A stretch of DNA of 64,000 bases from CAZLCC01 sp964558365 (GCA_964558365.1 CAZLCC010000012.1:33771-97770); one strand, 5' to 3'. Positions 26,361-35,885 are shown, numbered from the stretch's first letter. Notes: generated by a model from the letters alone, not told the origin. Program-made: numbers and translations.

Positions 26361-27257
26361 CTAAATTTGTCCGCCAAGTGCACTAAGCAATAGCAAGGCA
26401 GCAAGCGATAAAAAGATGCCTGCTTTATATAACCCATGATGCAGCCGCCAGCTCTTTCTCATTTTTAATGGCAATTTATGCCGATTTAAGTGAGCAAGAG
26501 ACGCCACCAAGAAGCCAAGTAGTAAAATAACAACTCCGCCAAGTGCCGCCGGATTAAGCGCCTGCAAAGCGCTACCAAAGTTAGTCAGCGGGTTGGTTGA
26601 GCCTTGGGTTGCTTGGTTAAAGTTTTGCTCTTCGTTATTACTACTGCCCATTACACCGGCGTTATCTGCTTTGGACCCATAAAGTGACACAATAAGCGTC
26701 GTATCTTCTCCATCCAGCTTGCCGTTTACTACAGCCAGTCCAATGTCGTCATATTTTTCTCCCAAAACATTCGCCTTATGACTTGGCGAGCGCATCCATG
26801 CATCAACCGCCCCTTTAGAAGACGTAAAGTTTTTTGCTAAATTTTCACCGGCAACATCATAGCTATACTCTGCTTTAGCAAACCACTGCCAAGGTTGCAC
26901 GCCGTCTGGAGATTCGTGCGCCCAATACCCTTTCTCAAGCATATCTTGAGCTTTTAGGAAAGCAGCTTTGTTTAGCTTTTCATCAATATGTAACTCGCTA
27001 AGCCCACTCTCTTTGCGCTCCTGGTTTACATCTTTAAAAATTTCGCTAACACTAACATTTGAGGTTTGGCCCAACACCGCAACCTTACCTGTTATTGCAT
27101 AGTTATAAGCCACCTGCAAAAGCAACACCAATGCAATTAACGCAACAACACCGTGCCGACGCACAAGATATGGCCGATGTTGATTCGCTTTATGCGGAAT
27201 GAGCGTTTTCTTTAGCGGCTTTTTTATTTTTTTAATATGTTTCTGTTTTACTTTCAC
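26361..27257 (-). CDS. CAP-domain (SCP/PR1-like) membrane-anchored protein
   Basis: 298 residues. A basic N terminus and one membrane helix (about 35-53) are followed by an extracellular CAP domain at about 70-200, with the family motifs GENLAKNF and AVDAWMRSPSHKANVL. The CAP His residues are present (YWAHESPDG, SPSHKANVL). Two further helices lie at about 232-252 and 272-295. Bacterial CAP proteins are secreted and of mostly unknown activity. Probably displayed outside the cell. Confidence 0.88.
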   Translation of the reverse strand: MKVKQKHIKKIKKPLKKTLIPHKANQHRPYLVRRHGVVALIALVLLLQVAYNYAITGKVAVLGQTSNVSVSEIFKDVNQERKESGLSELHIDEKLNKAAFLKAQDMLEKGYWAHESPDGVQPWQWFAKAEYSYDVAGENLAKNFTSSKGAVDAWMRSPSHKANVLGEKYDDIGLAVVNGKLDGEDTTLIVSLYGSKADNAGVMGSSNNEEQNFNQATQGSTNPLTNFGSALQALNPAALGGVVILLLGFLVASLAHLNRHKLPLKMRKSWRLHHGLYKAGIFLSLAALLLLSALGGQI

Positions 27258-27298
27258 AGCTAAGAACAGTATACCACTTTCGTGATTATATTATCTCA

Positions 27299-28579
27299 TT
27301 ACTCTGCTAAATTACGGCGACGAAGTGTTGCAAACAGCCACCACAAGCCTGAGGCAATTCCGGCTAAAATAGCGAGCCACCAATACCAAGCTAGGCCAAG
27401 AATTTTTCCCTCTTCATCAACACCAGGAACATTTGCCTGCGCTGTCTTTTTTGCTGAATTTTTATCTGTCGTCGTTCCCAAAACATCGCCTTCTGTGCTA
27501 CTCGCAGTTCCTGCAAAATCTACATTAAAGATAGGATTAAATGCTGCTGCAGTAGTGAGTGATGGTGTCGCCGAGCTGGTCGTAATTAACGGTGAAGCAG
27601 ATGTCTCATCATCAAAAACTATTCCACCACCAGAACCTCCTACTTCTTCACCGTCACCACCATCTCCATCTTGTCCGCCACCAGGATTTCCCGAATCAGA
27701 AATAACGGCAGTAAAGAGTACTGCTGGGTTACCACTTGCACCCCACCCACTGTCTGAAGCAAAGCCTGCAGTTCTTCCCGGATAAGTGCTATCCCAATAC
27801 ACTTCATCTTCGTTGTCATTAGCTCCTACAGAAGCGCCCGTAGCTAAAGAAACGTTAAGGGCGTTATATGGTCCATTAGACCCAGCCGGAGTATCTCCGT
27901 ATGACTGAGTATTAAAAGCAACACCATAAACGATCGTATTTGGAACAGTAATACCGCTTAAATCAAAGAGTACTACATGATTAATTCCGTTAAAACAATT
28001 GCCATTCGTATCACGCCATGCAGTTGGACTAGCGCAAGTTGGATCAGAAGTTGGGCGATATGGAATACTGAAGGTTTGCGTACGAGAAGCTATTAAACTG
28101 CCGACTGTACCGTCTTCATTAGCTTCATAAATATTCAAAGTAATTGGATGATCAAATGTCGCTCCTGGAGTAGTTGTACAGCCCGTATTCCATGTTCCCG
28201 ACTCACACGCCCAGCTACTAAGTGTAATGGCTGCCTGACTCAAATCACGACCTGTACCTGCAAAAGTAATTCTATCGCCAAATTCACTAGTCTGAGTTGC
28301 TTGATAACCAAGGCTTGGTGAATTTGAAGGCAGCGTGCCAGGAATAGAATCATGGATAACTTCCCCCGAAACAGCTGGTTTTACTGGCGGAGGAGTTGGT
28401 GTATATGTAGCAGCAGGAACAGCTGCTGGTGAAGCCGGTGCAGTAACTACAATAGCTTGAGTAGCAGCCACCCAGGAGTAAGGATTACCGACACTATCCG
28501 TAGCAGTACCAGTTATAGTATGCGTTCCTGGCGTACTGTCCCTATAATAAAAGCTTTTATTGGCCGTTCCTGACGCCAT
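27299..28579 (-). CDS. secreted repeat-type surface protein, main (C-terminal) part of a frameshifted gene
   Basis: 426 residues from an internal ATG; the same frame stays open and protein-like up to about 28708, where it meets the signal-peptide part at 28690-28908. It holds an Ig-like TGTATDSVGNPYS region near the start, a Pro/Ala linker, a beta-rich domain of about 200 residues, a Gly/Asp-rich linker, and a C-terminal helix (WYWWLAILAGIASGLWWLF) ending RRRNLAE. The ATG at 28579 has no ribosome-binding site, so this part is probably not translated by itself. No TGPG motif is present, unlike the 50-57 kb proteins. Confidence 0.7.
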   Translation of the reverse strand: MASGTANKSFYYRDSTPGTHTITGTATDSVGNPYSWVAATQAIVVTAPASPAAVPAATYTPTPPPVKPAVSGEVIHDSIPGTLPSNSPSLGYQATQTSEFGDRITFAGTGRDLSQAAITLSSWACESGTWNTGCTTTPGATFDHPITLNIYEANEDGTVGSLIASRTQTFSIPYRPTSDPTCASPTAWRDTNGNCFNGINHVVLFDLSGITVPNTIVYGVAFNTQSYGDTPAGSNGPYNALNVSLATGASVGANDNEDEVYWDSTYPGRTAGFASDSGWGASGNPAVLFTAVISDSGNPGGGQDGDGGDGEEVGGSGGGIVFDDETSASPLITTSSATPSLTTAAAFNPIFNVDFAGTASSTEGDVLGTTTDKNSAKKTAQANVPGVDEEGKILGLAWYWWLAILAGIASGLWWLFATLRRRNLAE

Positions 28580-28689
28580 CGTTAGCGTAAGACCGCCGTT
28601 AGTCCATCCACTTGTACCATTTTCAGAAAACTCACCTGTTGCTGAATTAGCGCTTAATAATAACTTCGTAGATGATGTATCAAGACTTT

Positions 28690-28908
28690 CTAGTGAACTT
28701 CCTGTATTTTGTGGATAGTCATTGCAGCTGAAGCTGCGTTGGTTTCGATATTTTGAGCAGCAGTTGTAAAGTTAAGCTGCGTGATATTAGTCGTCGCAGC
28801 ACTCGCAACCTGCGATTGTGCCACCAAATAAAATGGCTGCGCGATTAACGCAGAAATTGCCATAACAGCAAATGTTATCTTTTTATTAAAAACTCCTACT
28901 ACCCGCAT
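28690..28908 (-). CDS. signal-peptide (N-terminal) part of the frameshifted surface protein
   Basis: 72 residues. AGGAGG precedes the ATG at perfect spacing. A signal peptide (MRVVGVFNKKITFAVMAISA, then an AAT-type cleavage region near residue 38) is followed by NITQLNFTTAAQNIETNAAS. The frame then stops after AMTIHKIQEVH. One extra A in the run of four at 28707-28710 would turn this into IHKNTGSSLESLDTSS and join the downstream frame exactly. Either a real mutation, phase variation or a sequencing error. Confidence 0.72.
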   Translation of the reverse strand: MRVVGVFNKKITFAVMAISALIAQPFYLVAQSQVASAATTNITQLNFTTAAQNIETNAASAAMTIHKIQEVH

Positions 28909-28997
28909 GTAGACCTCCTGATTTTTGACCTCACCACCTCGTCAAAATAAATAAATTATTTTAATAAAGTATATCACATACTAAACTTGCTTGTTTT

Positions 28998-31850
28998 TTA
29001 GGAAGCTTTTACTAAGCTAATTGCAAGTTCTTGGTCTTCAATTTTTACTTGATCTGAATATGAATATTCTTCTTGCGTTATTTTCTCACCCAAAACTTCC
29101 GTAAGAATTGTTTTTTCGTGCTCTTTAATAGCATGCTCCAAAGCTCCGTTTGCCTTCAAGCTCAGGTCAATCCGGTCATCAACATTAAGCCCAGCCTTTT
29201 TGCGTGCATTTTGCACACGACGAACCACCTCTCGCATTAAGCCTTCACGATGCAGCTCTGGCGTAATAGCAAGATCAAGCTCCAACACATCGCCCTTTTT
29301 TACTTCTTTAACGTTAAGCTCGTCTTTTAAAATATTCTCAAAATCTACAGACTCACCAAATTCTGGAACGGTAATACTCGCAAGCGGCTGGCGAACTTTG
29401 AGTTGATTTTTTGCCCTAACACTTAAACCTTCGTTTACATACTCACGAACAGTTGCCATATCTTTTATAACAAGTTCGTTAATATGACCCGCTTCCGGCC
29501 AATCTAAAAGATGAACACTTTCGCCACCCGTTAATTTTTCATAAAGTTCTTCGCTTAAAAATGGTGTGAATGGCGCAAGAATTTTTGAGAGATACACCAA
29601 AACATAATGGAGCGTTTGATAGGCATTATTTTTATCATCGCTATTTCCGCTCTTCCAGAAACGTCGACGAGAACGGCGTACATACCAGTTACTCGCATCG
29701 TCAATAAATGGCAAAAGAAGTTTTGTTGCTTCGGCAATATCATATCCGTCCATTGCTTCTTCTACTTCTTTAGATACTTGATGAAGACGACTCACAATCC
29801 ATTCATCAAGCGGGTTTTGAAATTCTGCAGGATGTTCAAGCTTACCACTCCACTGCCAACCATCAACCTCAGCATACATCGTAAAGAAATCATACATATT
29901 CCAAATCATGCTAAGTTTGCGTGCCACATCGCCAACATCTTTATCTTTTAAGCTAAAGTTTTCTCCATGAGTAAGCGGTGTTGTCATCAGTAAAAACCTA
30001 AAAGAATCTGCCGAATATTCGTTCATAAGATCCATTGGGTCAGTGTAGTTTTTGAGCTTTTTGCTCATCTTTTTGCCATCAGCCGCGTTGATAAAGCCCG
30101 TACAAATTAAATTCTTAAATGGCGACTTTCCAAAAAGTGCGACATTAACCGCCGTAAGGCTATAAAACCAACCGCGAGTTTGGTCGATTGCTTCGGTAAT
30201 AAAATCTGCAGGAAAGTTATTTTCAAACTTTTCTTTATTTTCAAACGGATAATGAAACTGCGCAAACGGCATAGAACCAGACTCGAACCAACAATCTAGC
30301 ACCTTGCCAATGTGCCGCAATGTGCAGCCATCAAATTCAAATTCAACATCCATAACATTCGGTAAATGATAGTCGTCGAGCTTCTTGCCTGAAAGCTTCT
30401 CGAATTCTTCATAGGAGCCGATTACTTTTACAACTTCTGTGCCATCGTTTCTTACCCCACGCCATACTGGAATTGGGGTCGCCCAATAACGATCACGGCT
30501 TAAGTTCCAGTCTGGGGCAGTTTCAATAATATGTTTAAATCTTCCCTCTTGTAGATTCTTTGGAGTCCATGAAGTTGTCTTATTTGCTTCAAGCATCTCG
30601 TGTTTTTGTGATTGAATATCCATAAACCAGCTTGGGTGCGCACGATACATAAGCTTCGTTCCACATCTGTGACAGTGTGGGTATTCATGTCGAATATACT
30701 CAACTTTTAACGCGCTATTCTCGGCAACTAGGGTTTTGGCAATTTCTTTATTAATGTCCCAAATATTCTCGCTAATCCAACGACCTTCTGTGTAGTGTCC
30801 GTTATCGTCAACAATCGAAACTATCGGAACGTTCTCTTTTTTGCAAAGCTCATAGTCATCTTCACCATAGGCTGGCGCTTGGTGAACAATTCCTGTTCCG
30901 CTTTCACTTGTTACAAAATTAGCCGCCAATACTCGGTGCGCATTTGGACCATGATTTTGAAAGAGAGGCGTATAGCGTTTATTTATAAACTCGCTACCTT
31001 TCACCGTCTTCAAAGTCTTATAGTTCAGCGGTTTATGCTTTTCGTCGGTCATTACGTTCTCAACCGCGTCTTTACCAACATAAAACTTCTTACCTTCATA
31101 TTCAACCAAGTCATATTCAAGCTCAGGATTCACCGCCAAAGCAACATTTGCTGGTAACGTCCAAGGAGTCGTTGTCCAGGCCAGTAAGTATTCATCTGTA
31201 TCTTCAATTTGAAAATAAACATACACGCTTGGGTCTGTGTCCATCTGGTAGCTATTTTCCATTGCAACTTCACTCTTTGAAATAGGCGTTGCATCTTTAG
31301 TGCAATAAATTAAGATCTTCTCACCCTCATAGATTTTTCCCTCATCATAAAGCTTTTTAAATGCCCACCAAACCGATTCCATATAATCGTTATCCATAGT
31401 TTTATACGCACCTTCAAACTCTACCCAACGGCCAAGCCTATCAATTGTATCTTCCCATTCAGTACCAGTTTTTACCATCGCCGCCCGGCATTCACGTACA
31501 TAATCAGCGATACTAATTTTTGTACCAATTTCTTTTTTGTTCTTAATGCCTAGCTTTTTCTCAACAAAAACTTCTGCTGGTAGGCCATGACAATCCCATC
31601 CCCAACGTCGCTCAACACGATAGCCTTGCATTGTCTTATATCGCGCTACCGTATCTTTAATTGTTGAAATTAAAAGATGCCCATGATGCGGCGTACCAGT
31701 GAGAAACGGTGGTCCATCATAAAACACAAATGAGTTATCTTCAGGTCGATTCTCTATCGACTTTTCAAACGTTTTATCTTTTTTCCACTGCTTAACAAGC
31801 TCATTTTCATATTCTTTCGCTCGCCTGCGTGTGCCTGATTTAAATTTCAT
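28998..31850 (-). CDS. ileS: isoleucyl-tRNA synthetase
   Basis: Charges tRNA-Ile. 950 residues from the ATG at 31850, which lies nine bases after AAGGAG; an earlier ATG at 31859 touches that site. Class I signatures: the HIGH-type motif is GTPHHGHLL near residue 52 and KMSKS appears as GKKMSKKLKNY near 600. The CP1 editing region and a C-terminal anticodon domain are in place. Expression is probably controlled by the T-box-like leader directly upstream. Confidence 0.96.
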   Translation of the reverse strand: MKFKSGTRRRAKEYENELVKQWKKDKTFEKSIENRPEDNSFVFYDGPPFLTGTPHHGHLLISTIKDTVARYKTMQGYRVERRWGWDCHGLPAEVFVEKKLGIKNKKEIGTKISIADYVRECRAAMVKTGTEWEDTIDRLGRWVEFEGAYKTMDNDYMESVWWAFKKLYDEGKIYEGEKILIYCTKDATPISKSEVAMENSYQMDTDPSVYVYFQIEDTDEYLLAWTTTPWTLPANVALAVNPELEYDLVEYEGKKFYVGKDAVENVMTDEKHKPLNYKTLKTVKGSEFINKRYTPLFQNHGPNAHRVLAANFVTSESGTGIVHQAPAYGEDDYELCKKENVPIVSIVDDNGHYTEGRWISENIWDINKEIAKTLVAENSALKVEYIRHEYPHCHRCGTKLMYRAHPSWFMDIQSQKHEMLEANKTTSWTPKNLQEGRFKHIIETAPDWNLSRDRYWATPIPVWRGVRNDGTEVVKVIGSYEEFEKLSGKKLDDYHLPNVMDVEFEFDGCTLRHIGKVLDCWFESGSMPFAQFHYPFENKEKFENNFPADFITEAIDQTRGWFYSLTAVNVALFGKSPFKNLICTGFINAADGKKMSKKLKNYTDPMDLMNEYSADSFRFLLMTTPLTHGENFSLKDKDVGDVARKLSMIWNMYDFFTMYAEVDGWQWSGKLEHPAEFQNPLDEWIVSRLHQVSKEVEEAMDGYDIAEATKLLLPFIDDASNWYVRRSRRRFWKSGNSDDKNNAYQTLHYVLVYLSKILAPFTPFLSEELYEKLTGGESVHLLDWPEAGHINELVIKDMATVREYVNEGLSVRAKNQLKVRQPLASITVPEFGESVDFENILKDELNVKEVKKGDVLELDLAITPELHREGLMREVVRRVQNARKKAGLNVDDRIDLSLKANGALEHAIKEHEKTILTEVLGEKITQEEYSYSDQVKIEDQELAISLVKAS

Positions 31851-31871
31851 ATTTTCCATCTCCTTAAATAA

Positions 31872-32070
31872 TACAAAAATCACTTCTCTTGTCTGTCAGA
31901 TCCCGATGCTGGGAGGTACCATCTGACTTCCAAAAGAAGTGATTCTTTTAGCGCTTAGTTGCTTGGTCTTACAGGCCAGTTCCGTCGGGTTCTAGTTGTT
32001 TTTCCAAACGTTCTTCCCGCTGCTTCGTGGGTGATAGCCACTCATTCATCAAAAGATGAAGCGCATTTAT
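31872..32070 (-). promoter_or_regulatory. T-box-like leader controlling ileS
   Basis: Minus-strand leader between a promoter and ileS. The T-box bulge ATGGTACC (core TGGTACC at 31915-31921) is flanked by an A1 helix of GTCAGAT (31921-31927) with ATCTGAC (31895-31901) and an A2 hairpin TCCC/GGGA, the standard antiterminator layout. The base after TGG is T, which pairs with the A73 discriminator of tRNA-Ile. AATCACTTCT and AGAAGTGATT (31935-31944 and 31878-31887) form a competing hairpin followed by TTTTTGT. A possible specifier ATC (Ile) followed by A sits in a loop at 32033-32035 within GTGGCTATCACCCAC. Confidence 0.82.
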
Positions 32071-32076
32071 ATCTTC

Positions 32077-32105
32077 ATTTTATCTCTGTTCTTTGATCTA
32101 TGCAA
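32077..32105 (-). promoter_or_regulatory. candidate promoter of the ileS leader
   Basis: Minus-strand TTGCAT, 17 bases, TAAAAT, overlapping the end of the VKOR gene. The predicted start near 32070 is the 5' edge of the structured leader. Confidence 0.6.
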
Positions 32106-32730
32106 ATAAAGAGTCGCCATACTTAATAAAGACAAGCACCACAAGCAAGGCTAGCCAAGCAACCGTGATGAGTTTTCCGTAATCTTTTTCTTGCAACTTC
32201 AGCAAGTCTTGGTGTGTTTTTTTGCTGAAGTTAAAGACATTTTCTCGAACTACATAATGCGCTATTGTTGCGAAGATGACCACTGTTGAGGCAGTGACCG
32301 TCAAGCACCATGGGCATAGCGTGCCGATGTCATAAAGACTTTGGAAAAACAGCCACTGTGCGAACAACATGCTGAAAAAGAAGCCGATGCTTGCCGCCTG
32401 CCAAAACCAACGAGGAAGCTTTGTTCGAGACAAGCCCAACGCAGCTGTCATGATCACTGTTGGAAATGCTATTAAGCCTATGAGCATGTTTGGAAATCCT
32501 AAAACTGATGCTTGCCACGTTTGCATCACCGTAGCACAGTTCAACACAAGATTTATGCTGCAACTTAGCTGTGCATCAGGATTTTTCAACAGATGAAACT
32601 CTTCAATCGTTAAAACAAAAGATGCCAAAAGCGCAATAATGCCAAACACCAGCATTGTGCCAAAAATCCATTTGTCAGATTTCTCGGTGGCTTCTTTTTT
32701 ATGAAAAACTTCTTTTATCTTATTCCACAT
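32098..32730 (-). CDS. VKOR-family disulfide-generating membrane protein
   Basis: Vitamin K epoxide reductase homologue that reoxidises disulfide-forming proteins with quinone. 210 residues from the ATG at 32730, with four to five membrane helices. The loop pair CSINLVLNC (about residue 50) and the active-site CPWC in GTLCPWCLTVT (about 130) are intact. The ATG overlaps the end of the thioredoxin-fold gene by 11 bases, so they are coupled. Confidence 0.92.
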   Translation of the reverse strand: MWNKIKEVFHKKEATEKSDKWIFGTMLVFGIIALLASFVLTIEEFHLLKNPDAQLSCSINLVLNCATVMQTWQASVLGFPNMLIGLIAFPTVIMTAALGLSRTKLPRWFWQAASIGFFFSMLFAQWLFFQSLYDIGTLCPWCLTVTASTVVIFATIAHYVVRENVFNFSKKTHQDLLKLQEKDYGKLITVAWLALLVVLVFIKYGDSLFA

Positions 32731-32980
32731 AGTAACTAATCTCACTTATTGTTGGTAGCGGTAGCCCACGCCACATCTGCTGCATTATTCCATTATTATC
32801 TGTCGCCACAACAGTTGGGTATTCTACTACATCATACGTTCTGCATAATGATGCACCTTCTGGCGATTCTGGATCAACAATATTAAGCGTCTTTCCTGTT
32901 CGTCTTTCAAAGTCGCGCAAGTAATCAATCACCGCCCTAGCATGATCACTTGCGTCTTTGTAAATTACGTACGTTTTCAC
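32720..32980 (-). CDS. thioredoxin-fold protein lacking the CxxC active site
   Basis: 86 residues from GTG at 32980: KTYVIYKDASDHARAVIDYL at the start, then LCRTYDVVEYPTVVATD with the cis-proline of the thioredoxin fold, ending EISYYVE. Where oxidoreductases have CxxC it reads KDASDHAR; one Cys remains before the cis-Pro strand. The frame is open further upstream, but that part overlaps the nrdJ 3' end and is not thioredoxin-like. It sits between nrdJ and VKOR. A redox role is likely by context but cannot use the usual two-Cys chemistry. Confidence 0.68.
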   Translation of the reverse strand: MKTYVIYKDASDHARAVIDYLRDFERRTGKTLNIVDPESPEGASLCRTYDVVEYPTVVATDNNGIMQQMWRGLPLPTISEISYYVE

Positions 32981-33002
32981 ACCCTTAGCATACCATCTAT
33001 GT

Positions 33003-35783
33003 TTAGCTGCAGCCAGTTGTTGAGCCGCAAGCAGTACACACATAGCAGCTGCCTGAGCGCTGGGTGATATTACCACAATTACTGCAAAGTGGAGCGCTGC
33101 TATCACTCGTAGCTGCCGCTTTTGTATCAGCCGTAGTAACACTTTGTTTTTCAACTACTTTTTGCTGCACTAACTCTTCAGCACTTGCAGATTCTTTGCT
33201 TGTTTCTTCGAGCAAACTCGCCTGCTGACTCTCCATCTCTTTTTCTAAATCTTCAATGTTTGCTAGCCCCAACTCAAGTCGGTCATCAATACTTAGATAT
33301 TCAAGCGCTAGACGACGAAATACATAGTCAACAATTGAACTTGCCGTCTTTATCTCAGGATCGTCAGTCGCGCCAAATGGTGCAAAACTAGTGTTGCTCA
33401 GCCCTTTAACAAAAGCTTTTAGCGGTACGCCGTATTGCAAGCCATAGCTTACAGAACGACCAAATGACTCCATTACTCCAGCAAGTGTTGATCCCATTTT
33501 TGCTACCTGAATAAATATTTCACCTGGTGATCCATCTTCATACTCGCCTACCGTGAAATGCCCGTGAAGATCAGCAACATAGAAGCTAAAGGTCTTTGAG
33601 TTTCGCTTGCGTGGCAACTCATTGCGCATCACAGCACGAACTACTTTTGTTTCAGTCTTCACTTGAACGTCAGCTGCACTATCTTCTTCCTTCTTTTCAT
33701 CTTTTTTGTCACTAAGTGGCTGCCAAGCTTTGCTGTTGTCTCGATAAATTGCCACTGCCTTTAGCCCAAGCTTCCATGAATCCATGTGTAGCTGTTCAAC
33801 ATCTTCCACCGTCACATCTTCTGGCATGTTCACGGTCTTTGAGATTGCGCCAGAGAGGAATGGCTGCACTGCACCCATCATTTTTACATGGCCCATATAG
33901 TGGATTGCATTTTCGCCAACTGCACAAGCAAACACACTGTAGTGTTCTTTTTTAAGGTGTGGTGCTCCAGATACAGAACCATTATTATCGTGGATATAAT
34001 CGACAATCGCTTTTGATTCTTTTTTACTATAGCCCAATGTCTTTAGTGCCCGAGGAATTGTTTGGTTTACAATTACCATTGACCCACCGCCGACAAGCGT
34101 CTTGAATTTCGTAAGACTAAAGTCAGGCTCAATTCCTGTTGTATCACAATCCATCATAAAGCCGATTGTACCCGTTGGTGCAAGAACGGTTGCCTGAGAG
34201 TTACGAACACCGTGCTTTTCTCCTAATACTACTGCTTCGTCCCACGCACTTGCCGCCGAGCTCAACAGTTCTTCTGGCACCAAGCTTGCATCAATATCGC
34301 GCACTGCACTTCTGTGCTTCTTTAGCACTCGGTTCATACCCTGTTTATCTTTTTCATATCCTGCAAATGGCCCAACGCGTTTCGCAATTTTTGCACTTGT
34401 TGCATATGCGTGACCAGTCATAAGAGCGGTAATAGCAGCAGCAACTGCAAATCCTTCTTCACTATCGTACGGCAAACCTTTTGCCATAAGAAGTGCTCCA
34501 AGATTTGCATATCCCATGCCAAGTTCACGATACGCTCGTGCATTTTTATCAATTCCTTCAGTTGGATAGCTTGAGTAGCCAACAAAAATCTCTTGCGCCA
34601 AGAACACTGTTTCAACTGTATGGCGGAAAGATTCAACATCAAAACTTCCGTCTTCATCAAGATACTTCAGAAGGTTAATACTTGCTAGGTTACATGCTGA
34701 GTTATCGAGGTGCATATATTCAGAGCATGGGTTTGAGCCATTGATTCGCCCTGCTTTCGGCGTTGTATGCCAATCGTTAATAGTAGTGTCAAACTGCATA
34801 CCAGGATCAGCACATTCCCATGCAGCTTCGGCAATCTGTCTAAATAAGTTACGAGCCTCTATTGTTTTATATGTCTTTTTATCTTTTACGCCCTTTAGAT
34901 CCCAGTCTGTATCGTTTTCGACCGCTTTCATAAAATCATCAGTTACACGAACCGAGTTATTTGCATTTTGATATTGAATTGATATTGAATCACTCCCATT
35001 TAAGCCCATATCAAAACCAGCATCTTGTAGTACGTGAGCTTTTTTCTCTTCACGCGCTTTGCACCAAATAAACTCTTCTATATCTGGGTGGTCTACGTTC
35101 AAAATAACCATCTTGGCTGCCCGACGAGTTTTACCACCACTTTTAATTGCTCCTGCAGAAGAATCAGCACCGCGCATAAAACTTAGTGGACCAGAAGCTT
35201 TTCCGCCACTAGAACTAAGTGATTCATAAGAAGATCGAAGTGAGCTAATATTAAGCCCAGAACCTGAACCCCCCTTAAAGATCATTCCTTCTTCTTTATA
35301 CCAATTAAGAATTGAGGGCATAGTGTCTTCAACTTTAAGAATAAAGCATGCGCTTGCTTGTTGCGCTCGATCTGGAGTTCCAATATTAAACCAAACTGGA
35401 CTATTAAACGCCGCTCGTTGGGTTGCAAGGATATATTTTAATTCAGCATTAAACGTATCTGCTTCTGCTTCGTTTAAAAAATAGCCTTGGTCGTAGCCGT
35501 GTTTTGTTACCGTATCGGCAACGCGATCAATAAGATCTTTTAGACCTGTTTCTCGATCTTTCTCGCCTGGCGTACCGTAAAAGTATTTTTGAGCCACGAT
35601 ATTAATTGCATTTTGGCTCCAAAAATCAGGAAACTCGACGCCAGATTGCTCAAAAACAACCTCGCCCGTTCCCGGATTTACAATTTTTGAATCTCGTTTT
35701 ACCCACGTCAACGAGTCATACGGATTCGTATCTTCCTCCGTAAAATGACGTGCGACCGAAAGTGTGGACACTGCATGTGCCAT
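33003..35783 (-). CDS. nrdJ: adenosylcobalamin-dependent (class II) ribonucleotide reductase
   Basis: Reduces ribonucleotides to deoxyribonucleotides using a coenzyme B12-derived radical. 926 residues. FNIGTPDRAQQASACFILKV with its active-site Cys near 145, NPCSEYMHLDNSACNLASIN near 345 and APTGTIGFMMDCDTTGIEPD near 545 are class II marks. The C-terminal region ends with a Cys-rich CSNCGNITQRSGSCYVCTAC ribbon. No cobalamin synthesis gene is present here, so the cofactor would come from outside. The nrdR gene lies 102 bases upstream on the same strand. Confidence 0.95.
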   Translation of the reverse strand: MAHAVSTLSVARHFTEEDTNPYDSLTWVKRDSKIVNPGTGEVVFEQSGVEFPDFWSQNAINIVAQKYFYGTPGEKDRETGLKDLIDRVADTVTKHGYDQGYFLNEAEADTFNAELKYILATQRAAFNSPVWFNIGTPDRAQQASACFILKVEDTMPSILNWYKEEGMIFKGGSGSGLNISSLRSSYESLSSSGGKASGPLSFMRGADSSAGAIKSGGKTRRAAKMVILNVDHPDIEEFIWCKAREEKKAHVLQDAGFDMGLNGSDSISIQYQNANNSVRVTDDFMKAVENDTDWDLKGVKDKKTYKTIEARNLFRQIAEAAWECADPGMQFDTTINDWHTTPKAGRINGSNPCSEYMHLDNSACNLASINLLKYLDEDGSFDVESFRHTVETVFLAQEIFVGYSSYPTEGIDKNARAYRELGMGYANLGALLMAKGLPYDSEEGFAVAAAITALMTGHAYATSAKIAKRVGPFAGYEKDKQGMNRVLKKHRSAVRDIDASLVPEELLSSAASAWDEAVVLGEKHGVRNSQATVLAPTGTIGFMMDCDTTGIEPDFSLTKFKTLVGGGSMVIVNQTIPRALKTLGYSKKESKAIVDYIHDNNGSVSGAPHLKKEHYSVFACAVGENAIHYMGHVKMMGAVQPFLSGAISKTVNMPEDVTVEDVEQLHMDSWKLGLKAVAIYRDNSKAWQPLSDKKDEKKEEDSAADVQVKTETKVVRAVMRNELPRKRNSKTFSFYVADLHGHFTVGEYEDGSPGEIFIQVAKMGSTLAGVMESFGRSVSYGLQYGVPLKAFVKGLSNTSFAPFGATDDPEIKTASSIVDYVFRRLALEYLSIDDRLELGLANIEDLEKEMESQQASLLEETSKESASAEELVQQKVVEKQSVTTADTKAAATSDSSAPLCSNCGNITQRSGSCYVCTACGSTTGCS

Positions 35784-35885
35784 AAACTACTACCCTCCTA
35801 GTTTATTTAGTATTGTTTTTGTTTGCCCCTCAAAAACCCCGCTCGTTTTTTGATAGTGCGAATGCCACTAACGTTAAATTTTGGA

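Noticed and set aside
28700..28720. Programmed -1 frameshift joining the two halves of the surface protein
   Set aside because: The site CAC AAA ATA is not an X XXY YYZ slippery heptamer and no strong downstream stem was seen; a one-base loss in the A run explains it more simply.
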